Below, piece after piece: positions 1 through 12,000 of a DNA stretch of 64,000 nt. A program made the translations under genes and the position numbers. The notes below the pieces were generated by a model that was not told the origin of the DNA, ran no database searches, and saw only the letters and a list, made by a program, of their open reading frames with translations. This stretch comes from Scleromitrula shiraiana (Eukaryota; Ascomycota; Leotiomycetes; Helotiales; Sclerotiniaceae): the NCBI GenBank assembly GCA_028455995.1, contig JABELC010000011.1, forward strand, positions 310,001 through 374,000, read 5' to 3'. Numbering within the stretch: position 1 is the first letter of the stretch; the number at the start of each line of letters is the position of its first letter.

Positions 1-3000
1 AAGGTCTGATGTATCATTAATATAATATCGTTTAGATAGTTAACCATCACTATCACAATCAATCACCTTTTTTTCCTCGATTAGGTGATGGATGTTATGC
101 TATTCCATGCTATGTATGCCATGCCATGCCATGCCTTCCATCTCCGTGCCCTCCATCACAAATCCTACCCAAGAGTCTTTGATTGTTTTCTATAGCTCTC
201 ATGATATGCTACATCTTTGCCGTTCGTTTCGTTCCGTTCCATTCCATCTTTTCTTCCCTCTACAATATCATCAAAACTACAGACGGCTTGAGTCATAAAG
301 ACTCACCGCATATCATCTTTCTTCTGCTTTACTCTACTCCCTTACATCTTTCAAAGAAAAACTTTTTACCATTCTGATATTCTATATGAGTGGCTGGAGC
401 CGTCAGTTCGTATTACATTCGTTAAGTGAACCCATGTTTTATTTCGGCAACCACACACGTTCGTTATACAGGATCAAGCAGCGAGAACAACATCCCTAAT
501 CCCAATCCCAATCCCAATTCCCATCCCCTATCCTTGTGTGAGCCCGCACACATACATGCATCGCTTCCCCCGTACCTCCACTTTAAACATTGGCTTATAT
601 ATCTCTCTGCAGCCACTGAAAAAAAAAATTTATGTATGTATATGTATCTACACGCCTACTGTACATTATTGAAAGGGAAAATTTATCCTCTCTTGCATTA
701 ATCTATGTTCATGGCATACATAAGGCTCTGAAAATTACCTACCTACTTACGGGCGCTTCATACATAGGTAGGTATCTATCAGGCGGTGTTTAGTTTGTTA
801 TGCACACGTGTCGTACAACTGAAGGTCCAATCCATATGTATGTTAGTTATATGTTAAGTTAGATGACATACCTCACCTTATCGACATCAATGAATCAATC
901 AATCAATCCATCCATTCATCCATCAATTGCCCTTCTTTCTCTCAACCAGCAAAAGAAAAAGAAGAGGAGAGAAAAAATTTCTCCTCTCCTCTCCTCTCCT
1001 CTCCTCTCCTCTCCTCTCCTCTCCTCTTCTCTCTTCCCCTCCAGTTTCCATCAAAAGGGCAGGGCAGAAAAATAAAGAAGAACCATACATCACATCATAC
1101 ATAAAAATGGTGGTAAGGGTGGATATCTATCTATTGGTACATACAGTATGACGAACGACTAAAAAAAATAACCCCCCTCCCACCAAAAATAAATTTCTGC
1201 CCAAACAAGAAAACTTCAACCTGCTGTAGCCGTTTGGGCAGTCAAGGTAATAAGAATTTTCATTTTTCATATTTTTCTTTTTTTTTTTCTTTTTTTTTCA
1301 CATTTTTATTCTAAGGCGCAAGATCTGGGCCTTAAATGGGTCATCGGATTCGACATTTGTATATTCGAGGCGCGTTTTATGCGAACGGGATTGGACCAAT
1401 CAACGAATAAATGGGTGGATGGATGGATGGATGGATGGGAATTCTTGCGTAACTATTACTACTGCTTTGTGTTTTTGTTTGGGCGTTGGATTAAATGGAT
1501 GGGTGGATGATGGAAGTCAGCCTCATAATCGAACTATGGCATTTTTTTTGTTTGTGTATGTGTGTATTTGCTTGCTGGGTCGTCTTACGGCTGGATTGCT
1601 TGCTTGATTGTTTGTGCGCTTGCTTTGATATGGCCTCCAAGTGATGGCTGGTATCGATCGTATCGTATCGTATTGTATTGTATCATAATGTACTTACTTT
1701 ACCAATTTCAACATACTGTATGGTATGAGTGAGGAGGAGGAAGTCTTCCCGGATGATAGGACTTCCGCGTTTCATACTCCGTCCTTGCTCTGACCGAGAT
1801 TCCTGGGACATTCAGCCTCAATACATGATGGGTGGTCACGTTCCGAATAATTCAATTCTGTGAGCAATTAAGTGGCCAGGCGAGAACAGGGCAAGGCAAG
1901 TAAGTATGTTATAACTCGCGGGGCGGGAAGGTAGGGTCTTTTCTTGTCTTGTCCTGAATTCATCATCAGCTCTTACGCCATCGAATTGATAAACGTTCAA
2001 AATATCTCACGTGCTGGTTTATGATGGCCGTTGGTAGGTTCTTGATGCGTTAACTTAATTCCTCAATCACTATCACAAACAATCACAGTTGTAGTCACAG
2101 AGAATTGGGGTCAGGTGGATAGATGGATTTGTCGTACCTGAATATTATAATTGATCGGTTGGTTGGTCGGTCGAAAGGCTGATTAGATAGATATTCATAG
2201 TAAGAATCAAGATGAGAGAGAAAGGTGTGTGTATCTAGTGTTGCACAAAACCAGTACAACCAAGTTGGTTGGGTTGGGAACCTATCCTGTCCTCTCCTGT
2301 AAGGTAACATTGCGGGGTCGTAAATCCATCTATCCCAGCAGACACTTATCCCGCCGTTCCTCGTAGCAAAATCGAATACAAAGTACCCAAGTATCCTTTT
2401 TTGAACATATATACATATATCGGAATCACATCACGTTATCAGATTCTCCTGTATGAGATATCTTCCCATACCCTATTTTAGTATTTCCTATTGTAAGATT
2501 GTGTTCCTGGATGAATATATGTTTCGAAACACATTAGGGATTAGAATGAATTTTTCTTGTGCTCGCAAAGCTGCATGTAGCTCTTGCTGGCGCGAGTACA
2601 AATACTATCTCTATCTGTCGTGCTACGGATCCGCTACTATATATATGTACATAATATATTGTTAGGCTACGATACTATACGAACATACATTTCCAGCAAT
2701 CATTCTGGATCTGCGAGGTTGATGCTGTGTATTGTTTCCTCATGATCATTTTTTCTCTATTTTCTTTTACTTCCCGTTTATTTTCTTTTTCCTTTTATTT
2801 TTTACTTTTGCACTGAATGACTTGAATAACTCCCTTCTTGCATGGTAGGTAATCAGTAAGCGCGAGAAATATCCTCGATATCCTCGACGGTTTGCATGAA
2901 GCTGGATGTGGATGCAGATCAGATGTAGGTCTGCTATGTTGGAAGCTGCATGAGAGTCTGAGATGGGATACATACATATTCGTTGTTCTTGGTTTTCGGG

Positions 3001-5036
3001 ATGTTTATTTTTGAATTTTTATGTCTTTGTTTTTGATTATGTTTATGTTTATGTTTATGGTATGTTCTTATATTCATGTTCATATTCATAATCGAGCTGG
3101 AGTTGGAGTTGGAGTTGGAGTTCAGTAGATGGTAATGAGATGTAGATGCTAGGAGTTGATGCTAGGCATTTCTTCATGGTGCTTGATGGGCTTGAGGTTG
3201 CTTGCTTGCTTATATGAAGCAAAGTAGAGGGGAATCTTTTCGGGGAGGCTTCTGAGGTCATTAAATGGTGGTTCTCTGGGGTGTGCTAATTTTTCTATGT
3301 GTTGGAAGTCTTGCATCTATATCTTTTTGGCTGTCTGAATTTAGTGACAAAGTAAATGGTTGGATATTTCACTTATTTGGTACTTGATTACAAGATATAG
3401 TATGATATCTTTATTTTTCATTATTGGATCGGACAATATGCTAATTTAGATGTTCGACTAGAAAATGTTTCCTCAATACCTTTTGGGACGTCATCATCAC
3501 TTTCTATTACTATATAATTTCATTATCGCTAGGGGAGTGCCAATTAGCATGAAGATGATATCCAGCCCTAGGACTAATGATTCGAAGCAAATTCTAGTCA
3601 GAAAATGTTAGAATTGGCCATTGCCTGTTCAGTGGAAACTGGAGTATAATATCCGATAAAGTTCATCTTCTTGGTAACTGGGATGCGTTGGTTTTCATGT
3701 TAAGATTCTGGAGATCATAGGTATGATATCTGAAATTCAAGCACCAAGCCGGTACTACCCTGATATCTTATTTCCAGATGTCGCAATTGCCGGATTATTC
3801 TACCAAAGTTGGCTATTGTTAGCTATTTCATGGTAGTTCGTAGTCTATACGTTGATAATGAACATATCTATCTCTATACTATACGCTAATCATTCTTACC
3901 TGATATTACATCAACTACTCTAGTGATGATCTCATCTAGAGTATCTACTCAGTTGATTGGTATTTTATTTTCTAGTTTTGTTTATTCCGAGTTAGGGTTT
4001 CTAAGTAAAAGTTCATGAAGTTACAAGTCAAAGCAATGCTAATTAATACCAACAAATAATGAAGTAAACGGGAATATACAAAATAATGTATGAATAGCTG
4101 GAAGCTTGATAAATAAACTAGATCAAACAAAAACGGTCTCTACACAGCACAAAATGATACCCGATCCAGCTAGATCCAATTCACTCCCTCTCCTACCATG
4201 TGGCAATGTCCGGAACATTTTTAGCATGTTTTGATCTAGCAATCAAGTTTAAGAATGTCGAATATTCAATCCTTTTTTATGGTGCGAAGAAGGCTTCTAC
4301 GATGACGAGGCTGCTGATGGATCAACACCTGAATGGTCGCATTCTTATGACTCATATTTTGTGTAACAGCATATTATGAGTATCTTCCTTCCCCCCATTG
4401 TTATGACTGGTGCTTGTATATGCAAGTTTACTCAATCGCCGCATTTACGAGTTAAATAAGACTGAAGGCGGGAAGGATTATGATAACCTGAACTCACATG
4501 CTTGCGAATGAATGGATGTCCGGAGGGATGGTGGTTGTGAAAACATGGATCATGCTTGAGCAGCAATTGAGGAATCGTTAGAAACCTGCTTGCTTGGAAG
4601 AGGCGCAACCGATATCCTCAAAATAATTCGCAGGAGGTATTCGAGATGGTGATACGACTTTGAGGATGGATGGTGGTGCAAGTGCGTATACCTTGAGAGG
4701 CGTAGAGATTACGAAGCTCTCTTGGATTTCTGCCCTTTGGGGCAGAGAAGAGGGATTTGTTTACAGGCGGACTTTTTATGTATTTGTACGGTCATTAATT
4801 TCTGAGTCATGATTTTCTACTATACTTGGTTTCCTTTCACGAGAAGAAGGGGTAGTTACGAACGATGTCACTATCTATGCAAATTTGAATTTCTGGATTT
4901 ATGTTTAGTTGGTTGGTTCAGCATATTAAATTGTATATCTGAGAATAATGAATGTACCAGTGACATTTAGATTACGGAAGAGAAAAGTGGAATAACCACC
5001 GATATTAGAGTTACCTCCTCCAGACCACCACGGATG
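1..5036. other. Gene-free AT-rich spacer
   Basis: I see no supportable gene in this 5 kb. Open frames are short, low-complexity and without splice-consistent partners on either strand. The stretch holds simple repeats: a CTCCT tract near 981-1026, GGAT repeats near 1410-1438, poly-T/poly-A runs near 1270-1310, and TTGGAG copies near 3100-3120. It could contain an untranslated RNA that cannot be recognised by eye. Confidence 0.6.
981..1026. repeat. CTCCT pentanucleotide microsatellite
   Basis: About nine near-perfect copies of the five-base unit CTCCT run from 981 to 1026. One strand is pure pyrimidine. It lies in gene-free spacer with no visible coding link. Confidence 0.9.
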
Positions 5037-5349
5037 CTATAAAAACAAACTCACGAACTCAATAAGATCTTTAAGACACAACACACCGAGTTCAAGCCAC
5101 GCCAAGCAGCGCGACCAGCCCTCTTCACGTGCATTTCTATCTCTATCTTCTTCTCTGCGTCTACCTCTACGTCTTCCTCGTTGAAGAAGCCCTGTCCGCT
5201 CGCTAACTGGCTGATCCATTTGCTCATCACGAGGGAGCAAACATGAAGTTATGTTCCAGAGGATGAGGAGGAGGAAGGGGGGGGGGGGGGGGGGGGGCGG
5301 AGAGGAGGCAGATTGCTACGAAGAAGATTATTAGGTTATCTGCGTACAT
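5037..5349 (-). pseudogene. Possible small membrane-protein ORF broken at a G21 tract
   Basis: On the minus strand an ATG at 5349 opens a hydrophobic signal-like start (MYADNLIIFFVAICLLSA). It runs straight into a C21 run (G21 on the plus strand, 5277-5297). The protein-like continuation (hydrophobic FLLLILWN, then a basic RGRRRGRRR patch, ending at the stop at 5037) lies in another frame. The span is 313 nt, so one base fewer in the homopolymer would give one 104-codon frame. The product would have an N-terminal membrane segment and a basic tail. I recognise no family. It could be a sequencing error in the homopolymer, a contingency-type switch, or chance. Confidence 0.3.
5277..5297. repeat. 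G21 homopolymer
   Basis: A run of 21 G residues, the longest mononucleotide tract I saw in the window. It falls inside the possible small ORF on the minus strand and sets its reading frame. Confidence 0.9.
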
Positions 5350-6348
5350 TGTGATCTGATGTGATGTGATGTCATGGGGAGTGCATGGCAGGGAATTTTC
5401 TCTTTTATATGGGGTTTGGGCGTTGTTCGGGGTTTTAGTGAATAATGTTTTGTATGGTTTTGTTGGTTGGTGGTGGTTCGAGTTTGGTGTTGTTTATATT
5501 CATCTCGATGGTTGAGAAATCTTTTCCGAGCTTGGGGTCAAATATGGTTTCTTATAGTTTTATTATTGCTATTCCTTGCCTTCACGTGTTCTTAAATTGA
5601 GGTTGTTAAGCCAACGCTGTTTCTCAAAAAAGCCAATGTCAATATTTGATGACAGGAAGCTCTGGTTCTTCATAGAAGCCTTTATGAGGTCTTATATCTT
5701 CATAACGAGTTGTAGACCTTGCTGTTGTTCTAATTGAATATTGTTATTTGATTCTTTTATCAATGTTTCTTCAATTTGTGCGAACAAACTTGCAGTAGAC
5801 ATGCCTTGAAGCTGATGTCCTTGGTCACTATATTGTATTAACTGGTTCTAATCTTAAAGCTTCCACGTCTATATGGTTATCTTCGAGTTTTCTGTGATAG
5901 TTGAGTTATAGACGATAGAGGTTTTTCAATATGAGGGCGATCAATGGTTGAGAATATTATTGTTGTTTCACCAATCTTCTTGTAAGATTATAGTTATGCA
6001 AAAGTTTGCATAATTATGCTGTTTTAGCTATTCTCTACATTTATTTGCATTTGGTCTTACTCCTCGAAGTCGTTTGAGTTTATTTTGATGTTCAAGTTAT
6101 TATCATAAACAAAACCCAGCATATATGCGCGATATCGATGGCTAAACAGGCCTCGATGTTACTCATGAGTTGTTGTATTCACGCAATGAACTTTGCACTT
6201 TGGTATCATCTCAATTCCATTCACATTACATTGTGCGTTAAGAACAATCACTATAAAGGGGAATGCTTAAAGACTTGATCATGATAATCAAAATCTATAG
6301 ACTACCTAGGTATCTAACAATGACAAAGAGAGACTCAACATTGAACCA
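5350..6348. other. Spacer with no visible gene
   Basis: AT-rich sequence between the possible small ORF and the disrupted membrane-protein gene. I see no ORF with coding character and no RNA gene signature. Confidence 0.6.
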
Positions 6349-7091
6349 CTACATCAATCGCACCAAACACACGCCCAAATTGTTGCTTATAACCGAAAGA
6401 AAACAAGCCATTATTTCACCAGCCAATTCAAACACATAGACCAGTAGTAGATCAACAGAGAACTCAGCATTGCAAGTATAAGTAGCATCAAAATCATCCA
6501 AGAAGTAGTCCACGGTTGCAAGACCAACAGGAGCAAGCGCTGACAGCAGACTTAAGAGGGAAAGACCAATAAGTAGCAGAATTTGAGATGCGACGACTTG
6601 GAAGAAAAGTTTCCCAACTTGGATCCAGGTGCTTGGAAAGTTGCGTTTTGTGACTAAAATACAGAGGAGTCGGGAACCATATTATGAGAAAGTATATTAT
6701 GGAAGCTTACCAGGACTAACACACCTATACGCATAACCAGCAACATCAACATACTGCGTACCATCAGGCTTATAAGCCCTCACCTGCACCGTGCACTCCA
6801 CCGCCGGAGCCGCCGCATTTTCAGTCCCCAAAAAACAACCAAAACTCGCATAAGTAGCCTGGAACGATGCGACTAGAGAACCAGTGTATTGAGCGGTAAG
6901 AATGATCCGTTGTATCCGACGGCAGCTTGGTTGCCATTGGGATAGGCGAGCAGTTCTTCGACGTTTTGGTCGTGGATGGCGATGAAGTTTGTGTGGGTTA
7001 GTTGGTGGTAGATTGTTATGGGGGCGTCTTGGGTGAGGGCGGGGATGTCGGGGAGGGTGATGTCTATCCCGGTAACCCTCGTTATGGACCC
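6349..7091 (-). pseudogene. Disrupted membrane-protein gene, 3' part only
   Basis: Two exons are readable on the minus strand. The 3' exon (6653-6349) encodes about 100 residues with two hydrophobic segments (one around LLLIGLSLLSLLSAL, one around DLLLVYVFELAGEIMACF) and ends at TAG. It joins in frame through a 57-nt intron (6710-6654, GTAAGC..TTTTAG) to an exon covering 7091-6711. Inside that exon the frame changes near 6900: the 5' part reads as a soluble beta-type segment (GIDITLPDIPALT, then NVEELLAYPNGNQAAVGYNG), while the 3' part (AQYTGSLVASFQATYASFG, then GTQYVDVAGYAYRC) is in another frame. The exon is preceded by a good acceptor and branch site (GGCTGACAG at 7092), so upstream exons are expected, but none is found before the 5S rRNA gene. 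Family not recognised. Either a pseudogene or a gene with a one-base assembly error and missed 5' exons. Confidence 0.5.
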
Positions 7092-7324
7092 CTGTCAGCC
7101 ATTCCTATATCTAATCCCTCGCATCGCCCACGTGGAGCTTGTTGTTGAATATACCTACTACAAATGTATGATAACAAAAACTAAAAGAGATATAGAGGCT
7201 ATGGAATACAAATCTTCTGCGCTATGATCATCGTCAAGCTGCGGTTCGTGGCTTGCGCCAATGCGTACCATGCTCCGCGCTATCAATATCTAAGTATATA
7301 GATTTCAAACAGCAGAATTCTACC

Positions 7325-7443
7325 ACATACGACCATAGATCAAGGAGAATTGGGCATCCCGTCCGCTCTGCCATACACAAGCCTTGAATCGGTGGATTAG
7401 TAGTTGGGTGGGTGACCACCAGCGAATCCCCACTGTTGTATGT
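7325..7443 (+). rRNA. 5S ribosomal RNA gene (dispersed copy)
   Basis: The 119-nt stretch starts ACATACGACCATAG and ends in GTTGTATGT, so the two ends pair as helix I. It contains the hallmark fungal 5S segments CATCCCGTCCGCTC and TTAGTAGTTGGGTGGGTGAC, followed by CCACCAGCGAATCCC (the internal RNA polymerase III control region). The helix II arm reads GATCAAGG on one side and CCTTGAATC on the other. This differs from the common fungal stem as I remember it, but both sides change together, so pairing is kept and the copy is probably functional. Dispersed single 5S genes are normal in filamentous ascomycetes. Translated ORFs across this locus are spurious. Confidence 0.92.
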
Positions 7444-7447
7444 CATG

Positions 7448-7457
7448 TTTTTTTTTT
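7448..7457 (+). terminator. RNA polymerase III oligo-T terminator of the 5S gene
   Basis: A run of ten T residues begins five bases after the 5S 3' end, followed by a second T run. This is the standard Pol III stop signal and supports the 5S gene being transcribable. Confidence 0.85.
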
Positions 7458-9031
7458 GCTTTTTTTGTTTATCTATCCTCCATCCGTTTGCTCAAAGGGA
7501 GGTGACTAGGTCAATAAAGGACTTTGAAGTGCAATATCGGTAGGTGCAGTGGTATATAGTTAGCTATATCTGGGATATGGTGATACTCATTGTTCTTTGC
7601 TCCGACTTTTGAGGGTTGCATCATTATCAATTATCTTAGCATGAAAGCCGTTTGATATGTTAGACTTGATGGGATTATCGTCACTGAGTTTAAGGCTCAG
7701 CTTTGTTCTTCTGCACTTTTCTTCGTGAGTTCTATATGCGATTCAGAAGCGGTGGCAATGTGAATCCTGTAGATCTATCAAGCCTAGAGACATTGACAGA
7801 CAGCTGTGATCCCTCAAACTTGACCTGACATACCAAATCACAATCTAAGCTATAAATTCCAAGACGAGTCTTCCAGCCCCTAAAAGCTGAAGCCAATACA
7901 TACATGTATCTTCCGACTCGAAGCCGCAGAAACAAATATGCCCTCTAAACAAAAAAAATGCTATCTATAATCACTAGATTTCCTCATCCAGCAAAGAAAG
8001 CACTTTCCTACAACCCATCAAACAACAAATAAATAAACACAAACTGAAAATCAAGATCACTCGCATCTAGAAAAACATACACCAAGCCGGAAGCCAAGAA
8101 GTATGAATAAAAGAGCATCAGCCTAATAAGTAAACGATATCGTCTCAAAAATCTAGCTTACTCATTGCTGACACAATTTTGCCTATAACTCTAAGCCCTA
8201 AGGACCTACGCTGATAAATTGCTGTTACAGTAGTGAATTATGCGGGGTATATATACGTGAAAACCTAAGTAAGGGCGCATGAAATTCTGTAGAGGATTAC
8301 TGTAGATTTTATACTTTTAGATTGGAATCAAATCAGAGGGAACTTTTCTCGGCTCGTGTGCTTCTCTTCTCTTCTCGTTACTACTAATTGACTAACTATC
8401 TAACGAACTCGGAATGCTCGGCTCAATAACTCATTAACAATTTCTTCTTCTTCTTCTTCTTCTTCTTCTTCTTCTTCTTCTTCTTCTTCTTCTTCTTCTT
8501 CTTCTTCTTCTTCTTCTTCTTCTTCTTCTTCTTCTTCTTCTTCTTCTTCTTCTTCTTCTAGACTTCGCACCATACACACTCAAAATTAAAACTCCCATCT
8601 AAGAATCCCAGACCCGAGGTAAACGAGAGAGAAATGACTCGTAAGCAGGCTGAACTTCGAAGTACGTCACTAACAGAATCCCACCTTATCTCATCTCAGC
8701 TCACCTATATACCTACGATCTTTCAAAAATTAAATAGTGATGTGATGTGATTATGCTTTCGAATTTCTATCTCTCTTATTACCTACCGATTTGATACGCT
8801 AAAAACACATGAATTAATCTACTAGTGGCGTTTGCATTGCGATTGCCATTCTTAACGAAAATATCATAATCATGAGCGTCCGCCCATTTAGTAAATTTCG
8901 TATATCATCATCATCTCTCCCACCCAGCCCACTTTCCTCCAACCCATATATATCATACCCTCTTCCCAACGCCGAATTCAATTTCTACCCACTTTAAACC
9001 AGATCATCGTGGTTTGATAATAACCCCCAAC
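7458..9031. other. Spacer downstream of 5S gene and 3' of the homeobox gene
   Basis: No convincing gene. A minus-strand open stretch at 7935-7732 has mildly protein-like composition (GWKTRLGIYSLDCDL followed by a GTATGT donor), so it could be a remnant 5' exon of the disrupted membrane-protein gene, but no in-frame splice chain was found. A long TTC microsatellite occupies 8441-8559. Confidence 0.5.
8441..8559. repeat. TTC/CTT trinucleotide microsatellite
   Basis: About 39 uninterrupted copies of TTC, polypyrimidine on the plus strand. It is among the longest perfect trinucleotide tracts in the window and lies in non-coding spacer about 0.5 kb from the 3' end of the homeobox gene. Confidence 0.95.
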
Positions 9032-12000
9032 TCATTCATAAGGAAACGCCATATCCATATGCAGCCCGATATCCATATCCAAGCCCCCCATCCCCCCCAC
9101 CCCCGCATTCGGCTCCAAAAGCGAAGGCATATGCGTACCAAAATCCATCGGCGGGGTCGTCTGAAAGCTAGACGTATTCAACATCTCCATATCAAACGAC
9201 GCGAGCAACTCATCGTCGTTCAAGAAGGCAGGGGGCTGATGGTATGCCGACATTGAGGGAATAGATTGGACTTGTGACGGGTATGTTTGTGGTAGTGGCT
9301 GTGGCTGATATGTAATTTGTGATAGTGGTGAGGAGTTATTGTTATTCTGATTTTGTTGTTCTTCTCCTCCTTGGGAAGGGGAACTGGGAACTCCATATAG
9401 AGTTTTGAATTTTCTGAGGAGATATGTATCATCTGCGGGGGTATTTTGACTTCGTAGGATATCCCTTGCTTTAGCGCGTAATACATCATCTGAAGGAACA
9501 CGGCCTTGATCGCGCTCGAATTTTACGAGGTCGAGTAATCCATTTTCTAGTTCTCGGGAGCAGAAAACTTGAGCTGGGACTTCGTATCTTTGTTTTAAGG
9601 ATTTGATATATTTGTTTGCGGTATCACCTCGGACTTTAATAATCTTCTCTCCTTCGTCAATTCGGGCGATGTTGACATCGATTTCGCCAGTGCCATCGCT
9701 CGCCCTGATGTCTTTGCCGGGGTTGACGAAAGGAGGTGCGAATCCGGAGCCACCGCAGGAGATTTGCCATGAGACAGTCTTTGTTGGTAGACCAGGACCG
9801 GAATCTGAGGGTGAAAGCCCAACGTCGCGTTTGAATCTTATTAGCCATTCGGCATTATCGGCAGCAGTCTGATTCCATGGATCGTCGTCATCATATACCA
9901 CCCAGCGAGCTTGATTCTGAATCTCGGCATCTGTCGGGACCTTCACACTGTTAGTGCCATTTTGTACACAAGGGAAACATTTCAACTTACATGTTGATTA
10001 GGATTATTTGGTGACATACACCTTGCTACAAACCGGGAGAGCTCTCTATACAGCCGATTGTAACAGTTTGCATCATTGAGGAAGTATTTGAGTGGTAGTG
10101 TAGGGTTGGAATTTGTAGATGGTTGGTTAGTAATGAGTTTATAAAGTGGTTCGTTATAGAGAGTATTTTGTGTTGTTGGAGAATGACGAATTTCAGTATT
10201 TTCAAGATCCCAATGAAGGGTTCGTGATTTAGGTGACGACGTTTGTTCGGCAGCTTCCATGACTGTTGGAAGGGTAAGATTAGAACCATTCTCTTCGGAT
10301 GGAGCAAGTCCATTTTGGGTTTTGAACAGATGAAGATATGCTAGATCATCAGCCCAAGTTTGATTCCATGGATCATCGTTTCCGTAAATAATCAAGCGAG
10401 CATGTCGCTGGAGGTCAGAGTCAGAAGGCCTTATACCCAAAGCGAATTGTAGCTGCACATAATCTTTCATCTCTGCCTCCAGTCTTGCGTAATTGTGAGT
10501 CGCGTGATCAATCGTTTTATCATCTTTAGATCTCATAAGTTCATCAACAATCTCATCACTTCTAGGTAGTCCTGCACGTCTTCGGAAATCAGCTAACCAC
10601 GCAGTAGAATCCCTGATCAGATATTTAAGCCAGGATGCTGCCCCTTTAGATGGAATTGAGGCTGTTTTCTCCGCTTCATCAATAATCTGACATGCTTCCG
10701 ATTGCAATTCGGAATCGGTGGCTGTCAGACCAAGCATTTGTCTGGAGGTAACATAATCTCGCAAAGACTTTTCTTTTGGACATGGTCGAGAAACGTCATT
10801 GTTCTTCGCCTTTTGAAACGCCGTTGGTTCCAAGTTGTTGCCCCTTTTATTGTTGGATGATTGCTCGTTATCACTTTGATCTTGGCTTCCAGAGAACAAA
10901 ATTAAATCTCGTAGCCAAGTGCTTTTCGACTCGCTGGTGTTTTCTGTAACGGCATCTAAGTTACGGATTATCTGACGAGCTATGTAGAGTAGTTCTTCAT
11001 CAGTAGGGGTTACCCCTTGAACGATTTTGTCATTGACATATTGGATAAGACCACTCTTGATGAGATTTTCGAGCACTGGAAGTTCTTGAGATGCTTCAAA
11101 TGGTTTCAAGGTTTTACGCTCCTCGTGAATGAGATCTATATAGAATTAGTGATCATGAAGATAGAATAGAGTAAGGTCTAAAGTGGATTCGTACAAGGTG
11201 GTATTCCATTCTCAACAATATTAACAATTTGGGGCTCGAATCCCCAATCACCCTTCCAATCAGCCATAGTTTTTCCGTTCTTGAAATGTTCTGCAAGATG
11301 ATCAATTCTGGCTGTCCAAGAATCCATCATGATTCCGCAGAAACCACATCGAGAACGGATTTCTGGTGTTGTTGCTTTCCAAGATTCCATACTCCAATTC
11401 AGAAATTTAACGTCGTGAACAAGATGTAGATGTTGACGTAAATGGTCTTTTCTATAAAAAGTTCGTTCTTCGATTGGCTTTTCGGCACAACTTGAATGGT
11501 TATGTAATTCTGCATGACCTTTTGGAGGGTTAGGGTGTCCACAATAGACACATGTAGGACGATCGTACTCTTTACAGGTTTGTGTTGGTCCTTCGGGGCA
11601 GCAAATCCACCGTTCGAGAGATAAATGTAGAGACTTTTCATGCCTTTGCCAATCGTGTTTTGTCTTGAACGATTCGGTACAGAAAGTACATTGAAAAGTG
11701 CGAGCAGGGCCAACAGCCATTACCTTGGCGGGCTTCGATGCTTGACGACGACGACGACGTCTTCCACTATTTCCAAACGAACCGAACGAGCCAAAGGAAC
11801 CTCGGGATTTGTATGAGTATGCCGAAGCAAATGAGCCAGCACTAGAATGCGAAGTTCCCAAACTACTAGTGGACGATGCGTTGCATAACGAACGATTAGA
11901 ACCGTCGTCACCGTAGCTAGTATATGGACTATCCATGCCCGATGAGAAAGTCGAGGATGTGACAGCCTTAGCAATAGCCGAAGCCGACGCAGGTTCGTGT

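Noticed and set aside
11720..11974. Frames on both strands within the homeobox gene
   Set aside because: They are shadows of the Ser/Gly-rich coding segment and have no start context or domains.
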